A stretch of 64,000 bases of DNA from Shimia sp040225985 (GCF_040225985.1 NZ_JBBPEU010000009.1:1-64000); one strand, 5' to 3'. Counted from the stretch's first letter, positions 53,601 to 63,355 are shown. Made by a program: numbers and translations. Notes: generated by a model not told the origin, from the sequence alone.

Positions 53601-54401
53601 CTAATGCGCGGGCGCTTCGACCGCATCCAACAGGGTGCGCCCGCCATCCACGGTGATGACCTGTCCGGTCACAAAGCTCGACGCTTCCGAGGCAAGGTAC
53701 TGCACCGCGTCGCCCAGTTCGGTTGCCGAGGCAATCCGGCCCAGCGGCGTGTGGTGTTCGATGTCATTGCGGAAATCGCGATGCTCTTTCAGCGTTTCCT
53801 GAAGGCTGGCCGACATGACCGAGCCGAAGGCCACGGCATTGACCCGGATCCGGTGCGGCGCCAGCGCCACGGCCATGCTGCGGGTCATCTGTTCCATCGC
53901 GGCGTTCGAGACGGAATAGGCCATCAACTCGGGATGGGCGCGGTTGGCGGCGATCGAGGACAGGTTCACGATCGACCCGACCGGTCCCTCGCTGCGATCC
54001 GCGGCCTGTTTGATCATGCGCTTGGCCACGCATTGTGACAGGCGCAGCGCGGTCAGCATGTTCTGCTGCAACAGCAGTTCGACCGAGTCATCATCCGAAT
54101 CCAGCGGATCGGTGGGCACGATCTGCCGGCAGGCATTGACAAGGATATCCACCGTGTCAAAGGCGTCGATTGTGGCCGACAGCAGGTTCTGGATGGTCAG
54201 CTTTTCGCGCAGGTCGCCCGCGAAATAGCGGATATTGCCGTCTTCCCCCTGCGCGCCCAACTCGTCGGCGAGACGGTCTTCGTCCATGTCGGCGCACATC
54301 ACGTTGGCCCCGTGATCGGCAAAATGGCGGGCCACGGCCAGCCCGATGCCATTGGCGGCACCGGTGATGATGGCGGTCTTGCCAGAGATGTTGAAAGACA
54401 T
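53601..54401 (-). CDS. SDR-fold protein with degenerate active site
   Basis: 266 residues. The cofactor motif TGAANGIGLAVA is normal and the family Ser is in IVNLSSIAANR. The catalytic Tyr is followed by Asn where the Lys should be (MAYSVSNAAM), and the usual NNAG is NACRQ. The rest of the Rossmann fold is intact, including VNAVAFGSVMSAS. Either it is not an oxidoreductase any more or it uses an altered mechanism. Well conserved length and codon use argue against a pseudogene. Confidence 0.85.
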   Translation of the reverse strand: MSFNISGKTAIITGAANGIGLAVARHFADHGANVMCADMDEDRLADELGAQGEDGNIRYFAGDLREKLTIQNLLSATIDAFDTVDILVNACRQIVPTDPLDSDDDSVELLLQQNMLTALRLSQCVAKRMIKQAADRSEGPVGSIVNLSSIAANRAHPELMAYSVSNAAMEQMTRSMAVALAPHRIRVNAVAFGSVMSASLQETLKEHRDFRNDIEHHTPLGRIASATELGDAVQYLASEASSFVTGQVITVDGGRTLLDAVEAPAH

Positions 54402-54444
54402 GAGCGGTCTCCGGGGTGATTCTGAAAGATCAGGTTACGGCGTT

Positions 54445-55428
54445 TCAGGTCCGCGCGCGAGATGGTCGTGCGGCCCACAGCACCTTGAACCGGGTATCGC
54501 CTGCGATTTCCTCGGTCTTGGTAAAATGCGACGCAAGAATGGGTTCATACGGCAGGTGCCGGTTGGCCACCATCCAAAGCTGCCCCGCCGGGGCCATCAT
54601 GCGGGCGGCAGCCTTGATAAACGCGGCGCCAAGGGCCGGATCGGCGCTGCGCCCGGTGTGGAAGGGCGGGTTCATCACCACCGTATCCATGCGCGCGCGC
54701 GCATGCCACGTGGTTGCGTCGGCCCAGTGGAATGCGGCACGCGGATCATCAAGATTGGCCCGCGCACAGTCCAGCGCCACATGGTCGGCCTCTACCAGAT
54801 AGAGGGTCTCGACCTCGGGATGTTGCAGGATCTGCGCCGAGAGATAGCCCCAGCCCGCCCCGAGATCGGCAACCGTGCGGCCCAGTTTCTGCGGCAGGTG
54901 CTGCGCCAGAAGCGCCGAGGCCGGATCGATCCCGTCCGCCGAAAAGACACCCGCAGCGGTGAGAAACCCGCCCGCAACCTCTTGCTGGTCGGGCGCGCGC
55001 CAATCGGCAAAGTCTCCGCCCGAGAACCAGAACAGCTTGCCATGGGATTTGGCGAGGCTGCCGGTCAGCCCGGCGCGTTTGCGGCAGTCTTTCAACAGAC
55101 TGTCGACACCATCGGTTTTCTGCCCATCCACGATCACCGTATCCGCGCAGGTAACAGCGCGGGCGATCAGGTCACGCGCCTGCGCCTTGGCCCGTGGCAG
55201 GCAGACCAGCGCAAAATCATAGCGACCGTCCTCGTGCACGGCACAGTCAAATCCGGCGGCGGCAAAGGCGTCGTAATCGGGTTTCAGTGGCTGGATGATG
55301 TGGCACGCGGCGCGCGGCAGCGCCGAGAGATCGAACCCGACACGCGGCGCAAAGACAGCCATACGCGCGGTTTCAGGAATGTTCAGACCGTTCTCGTGAA
55401 CAGCCAGTGACAGGCGGGACTGGGACAT
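54445..55428 (-). CDS. RsmC-like class I SAM methyltransferase
   Basis: 327 residues. An N-terminal pseudo-domain without SAM motifs (about 1-165) and a C-terminal active domain with SAM motif VADLGAGWGYLSAQI and catalytic NPPFH (DTVVMNPPFHTGRS). This two-domain plan is that of RsmC and RlmG, which methylate guanine in rRNA. Which rRNA site is used here cannot be settled. Confidence 0.85.
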   Translation of the reverse strand: MSQSRLSLAVHENGLNIPETARMAVFAPRVGFDLSALPRAACHIIQPLKPDYDAFAAAGFDCAVHEDGRYDFALVCLPRAKAQARDLIARAVTCADTVIVDGQKTDGVDSLLKDCRKRAGLTGSLAKSHGKLFWFSGGDFADWRAPDQQEVAGGFLTAAGVFSADGIDPASALLAQHLPQKLGRTVADLGAGWGYLSAQILQHPEVETLYLVEADHVALDCARANLDDPRAAFHWADATTWHARARMDTVVMNPPFHTGRSADPALGAAFIKAAARMMAPAGQLWMVANRHLPYEPILASHFTKTEEIAGDTRFKVLWAARPSRART

Positions 55429-55458
55429 GTGGTTTTTGCGATCCGGCAGTGGCGCGGA

Positions 55459-55797
55459 TCACTCCTTTTCCATGGTGCATTGCAGCGGGTGCTGGTGGCG
55501 ACGGGCCATGTCCATCACCTGCGTGACCTTGGTTTCGGCGATCTCGTGGCTGAACACACCCACGACGGCAACGCCTTTCTTGTGCACGGTCAACATGATC
55601 TCGAAGGCCTGCGCGTGGGTCATGCCAAAGAACCGTTCAAGCACATGCACCACGAATTCCATCGGGGTGTAGTCGTCGTTCAATAGCATTACCTTGTACA
55701 TCGGGGGACGGCGGGTGCGCGTGCGCGTTTCCAGCGCGACGCCGAAATCGCCATCGTCATCCTTGCCAGCGGACATGATCACGGGTTGCTTGCGCAT
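55459..55797 (-). CDS. clpS: ATP-dependent Clp protease adaptor ClpS
   Basis: 112 residues if started at 55797; ATG 55776 would give 105. Core MYKVMLLNDDYTPMEFVVHV binds N-degron substrates and docks to ClpA; MTHAQAFEIMLTVHKKGVAV and GVFSHEIAETK follow. ClpA is not adjacent. The N-terminus (basic, TRTRTRRPP) is flexible. Confidence 0.93.
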   Translation of the reverse strand: MRKQPVIMSAGKDDDGDFGVALETRTRTRRPPMYKVMLLNDDYTPMEFVVHVLERFFGMTHAQAFEIMLTVHKKGVAVVGVFSHEIAETKVTQVMDMARRHQHPLQCTMEKE

Positions 55798-55924
55798 GGT
55801 CGGTCCAGAATCCCCTCGTAGCATTGGACGGTTTATATAACCTCTCAGTTGCGTTAGAAAAGAGCCTCGGGCCCAATATTACAGGAGAGGCCCCGCTCGG
55901 GACGCAGGCGGAACAAGAAAAACC

Positions 55925-56626
55925 ATGCCCAGACACCTCACCACCATCGGCTTCGACGCGGATGACACGCTTTGGCATAACGAGCGGTTCTTTCGCATCA
56001 CGCAGGAACGGTTTGCCGAATTGCTGGCGGACTACGTGGCGCAGGATCACCTTGAACAGCGCCTGCTCGAAGCGGAAAAGCGCAACGTGGGGCACTATGG
56101 TTTCGGCATCAAGGGGTTTGTCCTGTCGATGATCGAGACCGCGATCGAAGTGACCGAGGAACGGGTTCCGGCCTCGGTGATTGCCGAGTTGATGGCGGCC
56201 GGGCGCGAGATGTTGCGCCACCCGATCGAATTGCTGCCCGATGTGCAGGAGGTGGTCGGGGACCTGGCCCGCGACTATCGCATCATCCTGATCACCAAGG
56301 GTGACCTGCTGGATCAGGAACGCAAGCTGGCGCAGTCAGGATTGGGCGATCTTTTCGACTGGGTCGAGATCGTGTCGCACAAGACGCCGGAGATTTATCA
56401 AACGGTGTTCGACCGCCACGCGGACGGCGCGCATCACGCGATGATGGTGGGCAATTCCATGAAATCCGACGTGGTGCCCGCGATCAAGGCCGGAAGCTGG
56501 GGCGTTTATGTGCCGCACGGCCTGACATGGGAGCTGGAACATGCCGAGCCGCCGGTCGCCGAGCCGCGATACCGCGCGCTGGACACACTGGGCGGTCTGC
56601 CCAATCTGGTACGCGAGATCGGATAG
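55925..56626 (+). CDS. HAD-superfamily hydrolase
   Basis: 233 residues. Nucleophile motif GFDADDTLWHN (about 8-18), motif II ILITKGDLLDQE, a Lys in VSHKTPE and acidic motif MVGNSMKSDVVPA. The D-x-D pattern is DADDT. Cap domain of about 90 helical residues. No substrate inferred. Confidence 0.85.
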   Translation: MPRHLTTIGFDADDTLWHNERFFRITQERFAELLADYVAQDHLEQRLLEAEKRNVGHYGFGIKGFVLSMIETAIEVTEERVPASVIAELMAAGREMLRHPIELLPDVQEVVGDLARDYRIILITKGDLLDQERKLAQSGLGDLFDWVEIVSHKTPEIYQTVFDRHADGAHHAMMVGNSMKSDVVPAIKAGSWGVYVPHGLTWELEHAEPPVAEPRYRALDTLGGLPNLVREIG

Positions 56627-56893
56627 GCGACTCTGTCGCGCCATCCCAAAACGTGACTTTGACACGAATCTTTGAATCGAGGGCGCGCCGCGCCCCATTT
56701 TCGCCACAATCGCCAGTGTTGGGGCCTGCCCCGACAGCCCCCCAAAATCTTGAGTTCCCATTTGCGTGACGTGAATGTTTTCCCTGTTTGCAAGGGGTTT
56801 ATTCGGTGCCGCGCCTGTGTTAGCCTTGCTGTAGAAAACAACAGGCCAGACCGGAAAAAACCGGCGGCACGAGGCAGAAAAAGGCAGTTTCAC

Positions 56894-58258
56894 GTGAAGG
56901 TTCGGCACACTCAGCCGGCCCGATGGGGGCTCGTATTGTGGGCGGCAGTCTGGCTGCTCGCATGTCTTCCCTTGTCGGTCGCGGCAGCACCCTACGCAGC
57001 GATGGTGATTGATGCGCGCTCGGGCGAAGTTCTGCATTCGCGCAATGCGGATACCCGCCTGCACCCGGCCTCTCTCACCAAGATGATGACACTCTACATC
57101 GCGTTCGAGGCGGTCGAGCGCGGCGAGATTTCCCTGGACACCAAGGTCCGTATTTCCAAGAACGCCGCAGCGGAACCGCCCTCGAAGCTGGGCCTGAAAC
57201 CCGGCCAGCGCATCGCCTTCCGCTATCTGATCCGGGCGGCGGCCGTGAAATCCGCCAATGACGCCGCCACCGCCATCGGCGAGGCGATCTCGGGGTCCGA
57301 GGCCAAGTTCGCCCGCCGCATGAACCGCACGGCCAAGGCGTTGGGCATGACCAACACGACCTTCAAGAACGCCCATGGTCTGACCGAGTCGGGGCACCTT
57401 TCGACCGCGCGCGACATGACCACGCTGGGGCGGCACCTGTTCTATGACTATCCCGAATATTACAACCTGTTCTCGCGCCGCTCGACCCATGCGGGCATTC
57501 GCGAGGTGTCGAACACCAACCGCCGGCTTCTGGCGGCGTACCGCGGGGCGGACGGCATCAAGACCGGCTACACGCGGGCGGCGGGGTTCAATCTTGTGGC
57601 GTCGGCGGAACGAGGCAATGAGCGTATTATTGCCACGGTGTTCGGGGGCCGTTCCACCGCAAGCCGCAATGCCAAGGTCGCGGAATTGCTGGACCTCGGG
57701 TTCAAGCGCGCGCCCAGCCGTGTGGCTGTGAACAAACCAAAGCGTCCCGCCTATACCGGGAATGACAAACCCGCCGCCGGGAAGACGATCCGCGTGGCCA
57801 CCGCCGTCACCAAGAGCTTGCGGCCCAAGATGCGCCCACGCGCCAACGAACCCGCGAACCAGCCCGTGGCCGTGGCCACCGCCACCGTCGAGATCGAGCA
57901 CGATATCCAGTCCGCGCTGCTTGAGGCGCAGGAAAGCGACAGCACGCTGGTTCTGGTCAAGAACGTGCCCGAACCGCCGCCCGAACCACAGGTTGTGACG
58001 CGTCTGTCCACCTCGGGCGGGCGTCACTGGGGCATCAACATCGGGCGCTACCAGAGCCGCTATGCCGCGGAAAAACAGCTGTTGAAAACTGCGCTGGCCG
58101 AGATGAGCACGCTGGATGGCACGTTGCGCAAGGTGGTCAAGAATTCGCGCGGGTATGATGCGAATTTCATGGGTATGACCCGCGAGACCGCAGATCTGGC
58201 CTGTCGCCGCCTTCAGGCGCGCAAGATCACCTGCCTGACCATCGGCCCGTCCTCCTGA
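56894..58258 (+). CDS. D-alanyl-D-alanine carboxypeptidase with SPOR-like C-terminus
   Basis: 454 residues from the GTG at 56894 (AAGG before it), whose first residues form a signal peptide (LVLWAAVWLLACLPLSVAAA). Penicillin-binding motifs: SLTKMM (SxxK), SAND (SxN) and KTGYT (KTG). A Pro/Ala-rich linker follows (about 275-375), then a C-terminal SPOR-like domain (HWGINIGRYQSRYAAEKQLL and CRRLQARKITCLTIGPSS). SPOR domains bind denuded glycan strands at the septum, so a role in trimming peptidoglycan at division sites is likely. Confidence 0.9.
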   Translation: MKVRHTQPARWGLVLWAAVWLLACLPLSVAAAPYAAMVIDARSGEVLHSRNADTRLHPASLTKMMTLYIAFEAVERGEISLDTKVRISKNAAAEPPSKLGLKPGQRIAFRYLIRAAAVKSANDAATAIGEAISGSEAKFARRMNRTAKALGMTNTTFKNAHGLTESGHLSTARDMTTLGRHLFYDYPEYYNLFSRRSTHAGIREVSNTNRRLLAAYRGADGIKTGYTRAAGFNLVASAERGNERIIATVFGGRSTASRNAKVAELLDLGFKRAPSRVAVNKPKRPAYTGNDKPAAGKTIRVATAVTKSLRPKMRPRANEPANQPVAVATATVEIEHDIQSALLEAQESDSTLVLVKNVPEPPPEPQVVTRLSTSGGRHWGINIGRYQSRYAAEKQLLKTALAEMSTLDGTLRKVVKNSRGYDANFMGMTRETADLACRRLQARKITCLTIGPSS

Positions 58259-58300
58259 TCCCTCTTGCAGGACGGGGCGCCCTGCGCCAAGACTGGGCGC

Positions 58301-58990
58301 ATGGCTGATCTTGTTCTTCCCGCCCCCACCCCGTCCCTGCTGCCTGTGGCCGGTTCAGATGCTTTGTTTCCTGTGCGCCGGATCTTTTGTGTCGGACGCA
58401 ACTATGCCGAACATGCCCGCGAAATGGGCAATGATCCGGATCGCGACCCGCCGTTCTTTTTCACCAAACCGGCGGATGCGGCGGTGCCCTCGGGGGTGAC
58501 CCTGCCCTTTCCGAAGGCCACCGAGAATCTGCATCACGAGGCGGAGCTGGTCGTGGCCATCGGCACCGGTGGCGCAGAGATCGCCGCTGCGGATGCCGCG
58601 CGGCACATCTGGGGCTATGGCGCGGGCAATGACCTGACGCGGCGCGATCTTCAGGCCGAAGCCAAAGAGATGCGTCGTCCGTGGGACATGGCCAAAGGGT
58701 TTGATGCCTCAGCGGTGATCGGCGCGCTGCACGCCGCCCCGGAAACCGGGCCGATGACGTCCGGGCGGATCACTTGTTCAGTGGAGGGAGAACTACGGCA
58801 GGACGGAGACCTGTCCGAGATGATCTGGCCCACGGATCAAATCATTGCCTTCCTGTCACGGCTTGTCACGCTGGCCCCCGGCGACCTGATCATGACCGGC
58901 ACCCCTGCGGGGGTTGGGGCCATTGCGCCCGGCCAGACCTGCACGGTCGAGATCGCGGGGCTGAGCCCCGCCACCGTTACCTTTTCATAA
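58301..58990 (+). CDS. Fumarylacetoacetate hydrolase family protein
   Basis: 229 residues from the ATG at 58301. IFCVGRNYAEHAREMGN, PPFFFTKPADAAVPSG, HHEAELVVAIG and GYGAGNDLTRRDLQ hold the metal-binding Glu, Asp and Lys of the family. LIMTGTPAGVGAIAPG follows near the end. Members hydrolyse or isomerise beta-keto or oxoacid compounds; substrate unknown. Length fits the short YcgM-like group. Confidence 0.9.
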   Translation: MADLVLPAPTPSLLPVAGSDALFPVRRIFCVGRNYAEHAREMGNDPDRDPPFFFTKPADAAVPSGVTLPFPKATENLHHEAELVVAIGTGGAEIAAADAARHIWGYGAGNDLTRRDLQAEAKEMRRPWDMAKGFDASAVIGALHAAPETGPMTSGRITCSVEGELRQDGDLSEMIWPTDQIIAFLSRLVTLAPGDLIMTGTPAGVGAIAPGQTCTVEIAGLSPATVTFS

Positions 58991-58996
58991 AGCACA

Positions 58997-59020
58997 AAGC
59001 CCGGCGCGGGGCCGGGCCTT
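58997..59020. terminator. Terminator hairpin between FAH gene and ccoS
   Basis: AAGCCCGGC (58997-59005) pairs with GCCGGGC (59011-59017). A second stem, CCAAGCC/GGCTTGG at about 59036-59053, overlaps the ccoS stop. They separate convergent genes. Confidence 0.65.
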
Positions 59021-59042
59021 GGGAACAGCTGTGACCCAAGCC

Positions 59043-59201
59043 TCACGGCTTGGGGTGGTCGTCATATTCATCACTCAGGATGCGGCGCGCGTCGCCCTCG
59101 GGGTCGCTGTACTGGTTGCTTTTCAGGGTGAATACGAAAAACAGCAGACCCGCGCCCCCAAGGATCAGGGAAACAGGGATCAGAATAGACAGGACTTCCA
59201 T
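59043..59201 (-). CDS. ccoS: cbb3-type cytochrome oxidase assembly protein CcoS
   Basis: 52 residues from the ATG at 59201: MEVLSILIPVSLILGGAGLL is one membrane helix, followed by FTLKSNQYSDPEGDARRIL, the conserved CcoS tail. Small membrane protein needed for heme insertion into CcoN. Last gene of ccoGHIS. Confidence 0.93.
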   Translation of the reverse strand: MEVLSILIPVSLILGGAGLLFFVFTLKSNQYSDPEGDARRILSDEYDDHPKP

Positions 59202-59209
59202 TTTTGTGC

Positions 59210-61396
59210 TTACCTCAGCCGCAATGCGTTGAGTGAGACTGTAATGGAAGAGGTCGACATCGCCAATGCGGCAATCAGGGGCGAACACAGGCCCGCAATG
59301 GCCAGCGGCACAGCAATGATGTTGTAAACCGTGGCAATGCGGAAGTTTTCGCGGATACGCTTGATCGCCGAGCGGGCGGTGGACAGCGCGTCGGCAATCG
59401 GGCTGAGATCCCCGCCCAGAAGCACGATGTCCGATGCCACACGGGCCGCATCCAGCGCCGAGGCGGGCGAAATTGACACGTGGGCCGCGGCCAACGCGGC
59501 GGTGTCGTTCAGGCCGTCCCCGACCATCAGCACATGCTTGCCTTCTTCTGCAAGCGCCTGAACCTTGGCGGCCTTGTCTTCGGGCAGGGCCTCGGCGATC
59601 CATTTATCGATGCCCAAACGGTTGGCCAGGGCCTCGACCGCGCCGGTGCTATCGCCGGAAATCAGCATGACATCCTTGCCATCCGCGATCAGGGCGCGCA
59701 CGGCCTCTTCCGCGCCATCGCGCAGCGTGTCGGTGAAGGTAAAGGCGTGAATTGCCCCGTCGGGCAAGGCAAGGAAGGCCGAAGTCTGGGCGCGGGCATC
59801 GGCGCCGACCCATGCGGCACGGCCCAGGCGGACGCGCTGACCGTTCAACAGGGCCTGTGTACCAAAGCCCGGCACCTCTTCGATCTCGGACAGTTTGGCG
59901 GGTTTGATCCCGGCGGCATTGGCGGCGGTCACGATGGCCTGCGACAGCGGGTGCGACGACCCCATGGCCAGCGCCATAGCCACCGACACGTCTTCGCGGT
60001 CAAGGTCGTCAAGATTGGTCAGACCGGGAGTGCCAGCCGTCAGGGTGCCGGTCTTGTCAAAAACGACGGTATCCACCTGTGCCAGGCGTTCCAGCGCGGT
60101 TGAATGCTTGATCAGCATCCCCTTGCGGAACAGACGCCCCGAGGCGGCGGTGGTCACGGCAGGCACTGCCAGCCCCAGAGCACAGGGGCAGGTGATGATC
60201 AGAACGGCAGCGGCGATATTCAGCGCGGTGCGCACATCCCAAGTGTAGATATACCAGCCCACAAAGGCGAGCGCAGACAGGATATGCACGCCCGGCGCAT
60301 AGAGTTTCGCAGCCTTGTCAGCCAGCGAGGTATAGCGCGAGCGGCCGGATTCGGCGATGGCGACAAGGTCGGCCATGCGGTGCAGGCTGGTTTCCTGCCC
60401 CACGGCGGTGGCGCGGATCACGAGCGGGCCGGTCAGGTTTACCTCGCCTGCACTGACGCCCTGACCGGGTTCGGCAAAGACAGGCAGGGTTTCCCCGGTC
60501 AGAAGCGACCGGTCGAGTTCGGACTGGCCCTCGACGATGTCGCCATCCACCGGCATACGCCCGCCGGGGCGCACGAGGATCAGGTCTCCGACGGCGAGCT
60601 CGGCAACCTGCACGGTCGTTTCCTCGCCATCTTCGATCCGAATGGCGCGGGGCACCTCGAGCGCGGCCAGTTCCTCGGCTGCGGACCGGGCCACGGCGCG
60701 GGTGCGGTGATCAAGGTAACGGCCACTCAGCAGGAAGAAGACCAGCGTCAGGGCGGCGTCGAAATAGGCATGTTCGCCCGAAAGCGAGGTTTCCCAGAGC
60801 GAGGTGACAACCGCCAGCACAATGGCCAGCACAATCGGCACATCCATGTTCAGGCGCCCGTTCTTGAGCGCGGACCATGCGTTCACATAGAAAGGCTTGC
60901 CTGCGAACACAATCGTGGGCAGGGCGATGGCCGCCGAAATCCAGTGGAACATGTCGCGGGTGGCGGCCTCGGCACCGGACCAGACCGACACGGACAGAAG
61001 CATCACGTTCATGGATGCAAAGCCCGCCACGGCCAGACGCATCAGAAGGTCGCGGCCCGCCTTGTCGTTTTCGGTGGCGGACAGGGTGCCGGCGTCCAGT
61101 TCATGCGCCTCGTAGCCAATGCCATCCAGCACCGTGACCAGATCCTGCGCGGTCACATCATGATCGGCCTCGATCGTGGCGCGTTTCAGGGTCAGGTTTA
61201 CGCGCGCCGATTTCACGCCCGGCTGTTTGCCAAGTTCGCGTTCCACAGCCGAGATACAGGCGGCACAGTGGATGGTGGGCAGGGACAGCGCGAGACGCGC
61301 GTCTTTCTGGGCCTCTTGCTCGGCAAGGGCTTCGGCTGCGGGCGCGGCGGCGCAAGCCGGACAGGCCGAAGCACTGGGACGCATGGCAGCCGTCAT
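59210..61396 (-). CDS. ccoI: Copper P1B-type ATPase CcoI
   Basis: 728 residues. N-terminal metal site HCAACISAVE in an HMA-like domain (about 42-100) and an unusual Cys pair CPACAAAP before it. Membrane core with the CPC motif (ITCPCALGLAVP), phosphorylation site DKTGTLTAG, and the hinge GDGLNDTAAL. Exports or delivers copper for cbb3 oxidase rather than general copper efflux, as shown by its ccoGHIS neighbours. Confidence 0.95.
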   Translation of the reverse strand: MTAAMRPSASACPACAAAPAAEALAEQEAQKDARLALSLPTIHCAACISAVERELGKQPGVKSARVNLTLKRATIEADHDVTAQDLVTVLDGIGYEAHELDAGTLSATENDKAGRDLLMRLAVAGFASMNVMLLSVSVWSGAEAATRDMFHWISAAIALPTIVFAGKPFYVNAWSALKNGRLNMDVPIVLAIVLAVVTSLWETSLSGEHAYFDAALTLVFFLLSGRYLDHRTRAVARSAAEELAALEVPRAIRIEDGEETTVQVAELAVGDLILVRPGGRMPVDGDIVEGQSELDRSLLTGETLPVFAEPGQGVSAGEVNLTGPLVIRATAVGQETSLHRMADLVAIAESGRSRYTSLADKAAKLYAPGVHILSALAFVGWYIYTWDVRTALNIAAAVLIITCPCALGLAVPAVTTAASGRLFRKGMLIKHSTALERLAQVDTVVFDKTGTLTAGTPGLTNLDDLDREDVSVAMALAMGSSHPLSQAIVTAANAAGIKPAKLSEIEEVPGFGTQALLNGQRVRLGRAAWVGADARAQTSAFLALPDGAIHAFTFTDTLRDGAEEAVRALIADGKDVMLISGDSTGAVEALANRLGIDKWIAEALPEDKAAKVQALAEEGKHVLMVGDGLNDTAALAAAHVSISPASALDAARVASDIVLLGGDLSPIADALSTARSAIKRIRENFRIATVYNIIAVPLAIAGLCSPLIAALAMSTSSITVSLNALRLR

Positions 61397-61400
61397 GGTG

Positions 61401-61862
61401 TTACCCTTTCACGTGCAGGATGACCCGTTGCTGGAACTCGGTGCCGTCCTTTGCCTTGGCGGTCATGCGGATGTTCCAGTTGCCATCGGCCAGAGCCATG
61501 GGCGCGACATAGGCGCCGCCGTCAAACTGAAAGCTGGGCTGGATGTCGTCCTTGACGTGGGTCGCCCGCCCCAGCACGGCGTTCAGTTCATCGACACGGA
61601 CAGGTTTACCCAGATCGTCGGTGATCGACAGGATCAGCAGACCTCCGACATGCTGGGCCGAGACATTCCAGCCCAGAGATTCCTGCGCGTCGCGGCGTTG
61701 GTCGAATTCCTGGCTGGCCACGTAAGAGTTCTTGACCTCGAGGCCCGGAAAGGTGGCCACCGCGTTATAGGCCAGCGCCAGGTTGACGGTGATGATGATG
61801 GCGAAAGCCCCCACAAAGATCATGAGAGCATGGCGCCCGGTGAATTGACGTTCCTCAGACAT
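61401..61862 (-). CDS. ccoH: FixH/CcoH family protein
   Basis: 153 residues. One N-terminal membrane segment (ALMIFVGAFAIIITVNLALA) and a periplasmic FixH domain (YVASQEFDQRRDAQESLGWN). ATG overlaps the ccoG stop by one base (TGATG). Helps assembly of cbb3 oxidase. Confidence 0.93.
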   Translation of the reverse strand: MSEERQFTGRHALMIFVGAFAIIITVNLALAYNAVATFPGLEVKNSYVASQEFDQRRDAQESLGWNVSAQHVGGLLILSITDDLGKPVRVDELNAVLGRATHVKDDIQPSFQFDGGAYVAPMALADGNWNIRMTAKAKDGTEFQQRVILHVKG

Positions 61863-63301
61863 CAGTTGCCCTTTCCGTTGAATGTGGTGTCTTTATACAC
61901 GCGATCGCCGTTCGAGACATCTTCGACCCAGATGCGGAAATCGGTGAGGCTGGATGTGGCCGGGGTCGAGTTCGGCGGTGCCAGCACATAGACCCGTTGC
62001 AGTTTCATCGTATCCGCAGGCACATTCACGGTTTCATAAGGCGTGCCTTCAAGACTGACGCGCAGAGCGGGGTCGCCCTTGACCGAAATGCGGAACGGAC
62101 GCTCTTCACCATGTTTGTTGCGCAGGCGCACCTCGTAGGTGTTGCGGATGGTGCCGTCAGACATGGTCACGAAGGTCGGGTTGCGCACAGGCGCCACGGT
62201 CAGGTCGATATCAGTGCGCATGAACAGCGCCACGACCAGACCCACACCCACCAGTGACCAGAGCGTCGTGTACATAATGGTACGCGGGCGCAGCACGTGT
62301 TTCCAGATGTTCTTGGGCTCTTTGCCGGAGCGTTCGTTTTCTTCGTCCGACAGGGCAAGATAGTCGATCAGGCCACGCGGCTTGCCGATCTTGTCCATGA
62401 TCTCGTCACAGGCGTCGATACACAGCGCGCAGGTGATACACTCAAGCTGCTGACCTTCGCGGATGTCGATGCCCATCGGGCAGACGTTCACACAGGCCAT
62501 GCAGTTGATGCAGTCGCCCTGCTCGGCACCGTTGCGCACCTCTTCCGAGCCTTTGCGCGGCTCGCCGCGCCAGTCTCGGTAGCCCACGGTCAGTGTATCT
62601 TCGTCCATCATCGCGGCCTGAATCCGCGGCCACGGGCAGGCATAGATGCAGATCTGTTCGCGTGCGATGGCGCCGAAGAAAATCGTGGTAAAGGTCATCA
62701 CACCGATGGTGGTGTAGGCGACCGGGTGTGCTGTTCCCTGGAACAGATCAACCATCAGGGTCGGGGCATCGGTGAAATAGAACACCCATGCACCGCCGGT
62801 GGCCATGGCGATCGCCACCCAGGACAGGTATTTGATCAGGCGCAGTCGGACCTTGCGGAAGTCCCATTTTTTCTGACGATGCAGGCGCAGGCGCGCGTTG
62901 CGGTCGCCTTCAATCCAGCGTTCCACAAGGATGAAAAGGTCGGTCCAGACGGTTTGCGGACAGGCATAGCCGCACCAGACCCGCCCCAGCGCCGAAGTGA
63001 ACAGGAACAGGCCAAGACCCGCCATTACCAGAAGCCCAGCAACGAAATAGAATTCGTGCGGCCAGATCTCGATCATGAAAAAGAAGAACCGGCGGTTGGC
63101 AAGGTCCAGAAGAACCGCCTGATCCGGCAGGCTGGGCCCGCGATCCCAGCGAATCCACGGCGTCAGGTAATAAATCCCCAGCGTCACCGCCATGATGATC
63201 CATTTCAGATTACGGAACTTCCCGCTGACCCGTTTGGGGAAAATCGGTTCTCGGGCGGCGTAAAGGCCTGGCTCGTTATCGGTGCTGCTCACTGGAATCA
63301 C
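61862..63301 (-). CDS. ccoG: Cytochrome c oxidase accessory protein CcoG (polyferredoxin)
   Basis: 479 residues with a GTG start at 63301 (63292 also possible). Five or so membrane segments. Cys motifs WCGYACPQTVWTD, CIYACPWPRI, then the two 4Fe-4S clusters CINCMACVNVCPMG and CITCALCIDACDE. It reduces Cu(II) for oxidase assembly in other bacteria. First gene of ccoGHIS. An FNR-type box 55-68 bases upstream of the start is well placed for oxygen-regulated activation. Confidence 0.95.
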   Translation of the reverse strand: MIPVSSTDNEPGLYAAREPIFPKRVSGKFRNLKWIIMAVTLGIYYLTPWIRWDRGPSLPDQAVLLDLANRRFFFFMIEIWPHEFYFVAGLLVMAGLGLFLFTSALGRVWCGYACPQTVWTDLFILVERWIEGDRNARLRLHRQKKWDFRKVRLRLIKYLSWVAIAMATGGAWVFYFTDAPTLMVDLFQGTAHPVAYTTIGVMTFTTIFFGAIAREQICIYACPWPRIQAAMMDEDTLTVGYRDWRGEPRKGSEEVRNGAEQGDCINCMACVNVCPMGIDIREGQQLECITCALCIDACDEIMDKIGKPRGLIDYLALSDEENERSGKEPKNIWKHVLRPRTIMYTTLWSLVGVGLVVALFMRTDIDLTVAPVRNPTFVTMSDGTIRNTYEVRLRNKHGEERPFRISVKGDPALRVSLEGTPYETVNVPADTMKLQRVYVLAPPNSTPATSSLTDFRIWVEDVSNGDRVYKDTTFNGKGN

Positions 63302-63355
63302 TCGCGCATTTAGAATTCACTGATTGTCTTTTGACGCCTTGCCGGTGCAATGGCT

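Noticed and set aside
60104..61423. Plus-strand frame of 439 codons opposite ccoI
   Set aside because: Shadow of ccoI, which has all P-type ATPase motifs; the antisense product is His/Gly/Gln-rich without a domain.
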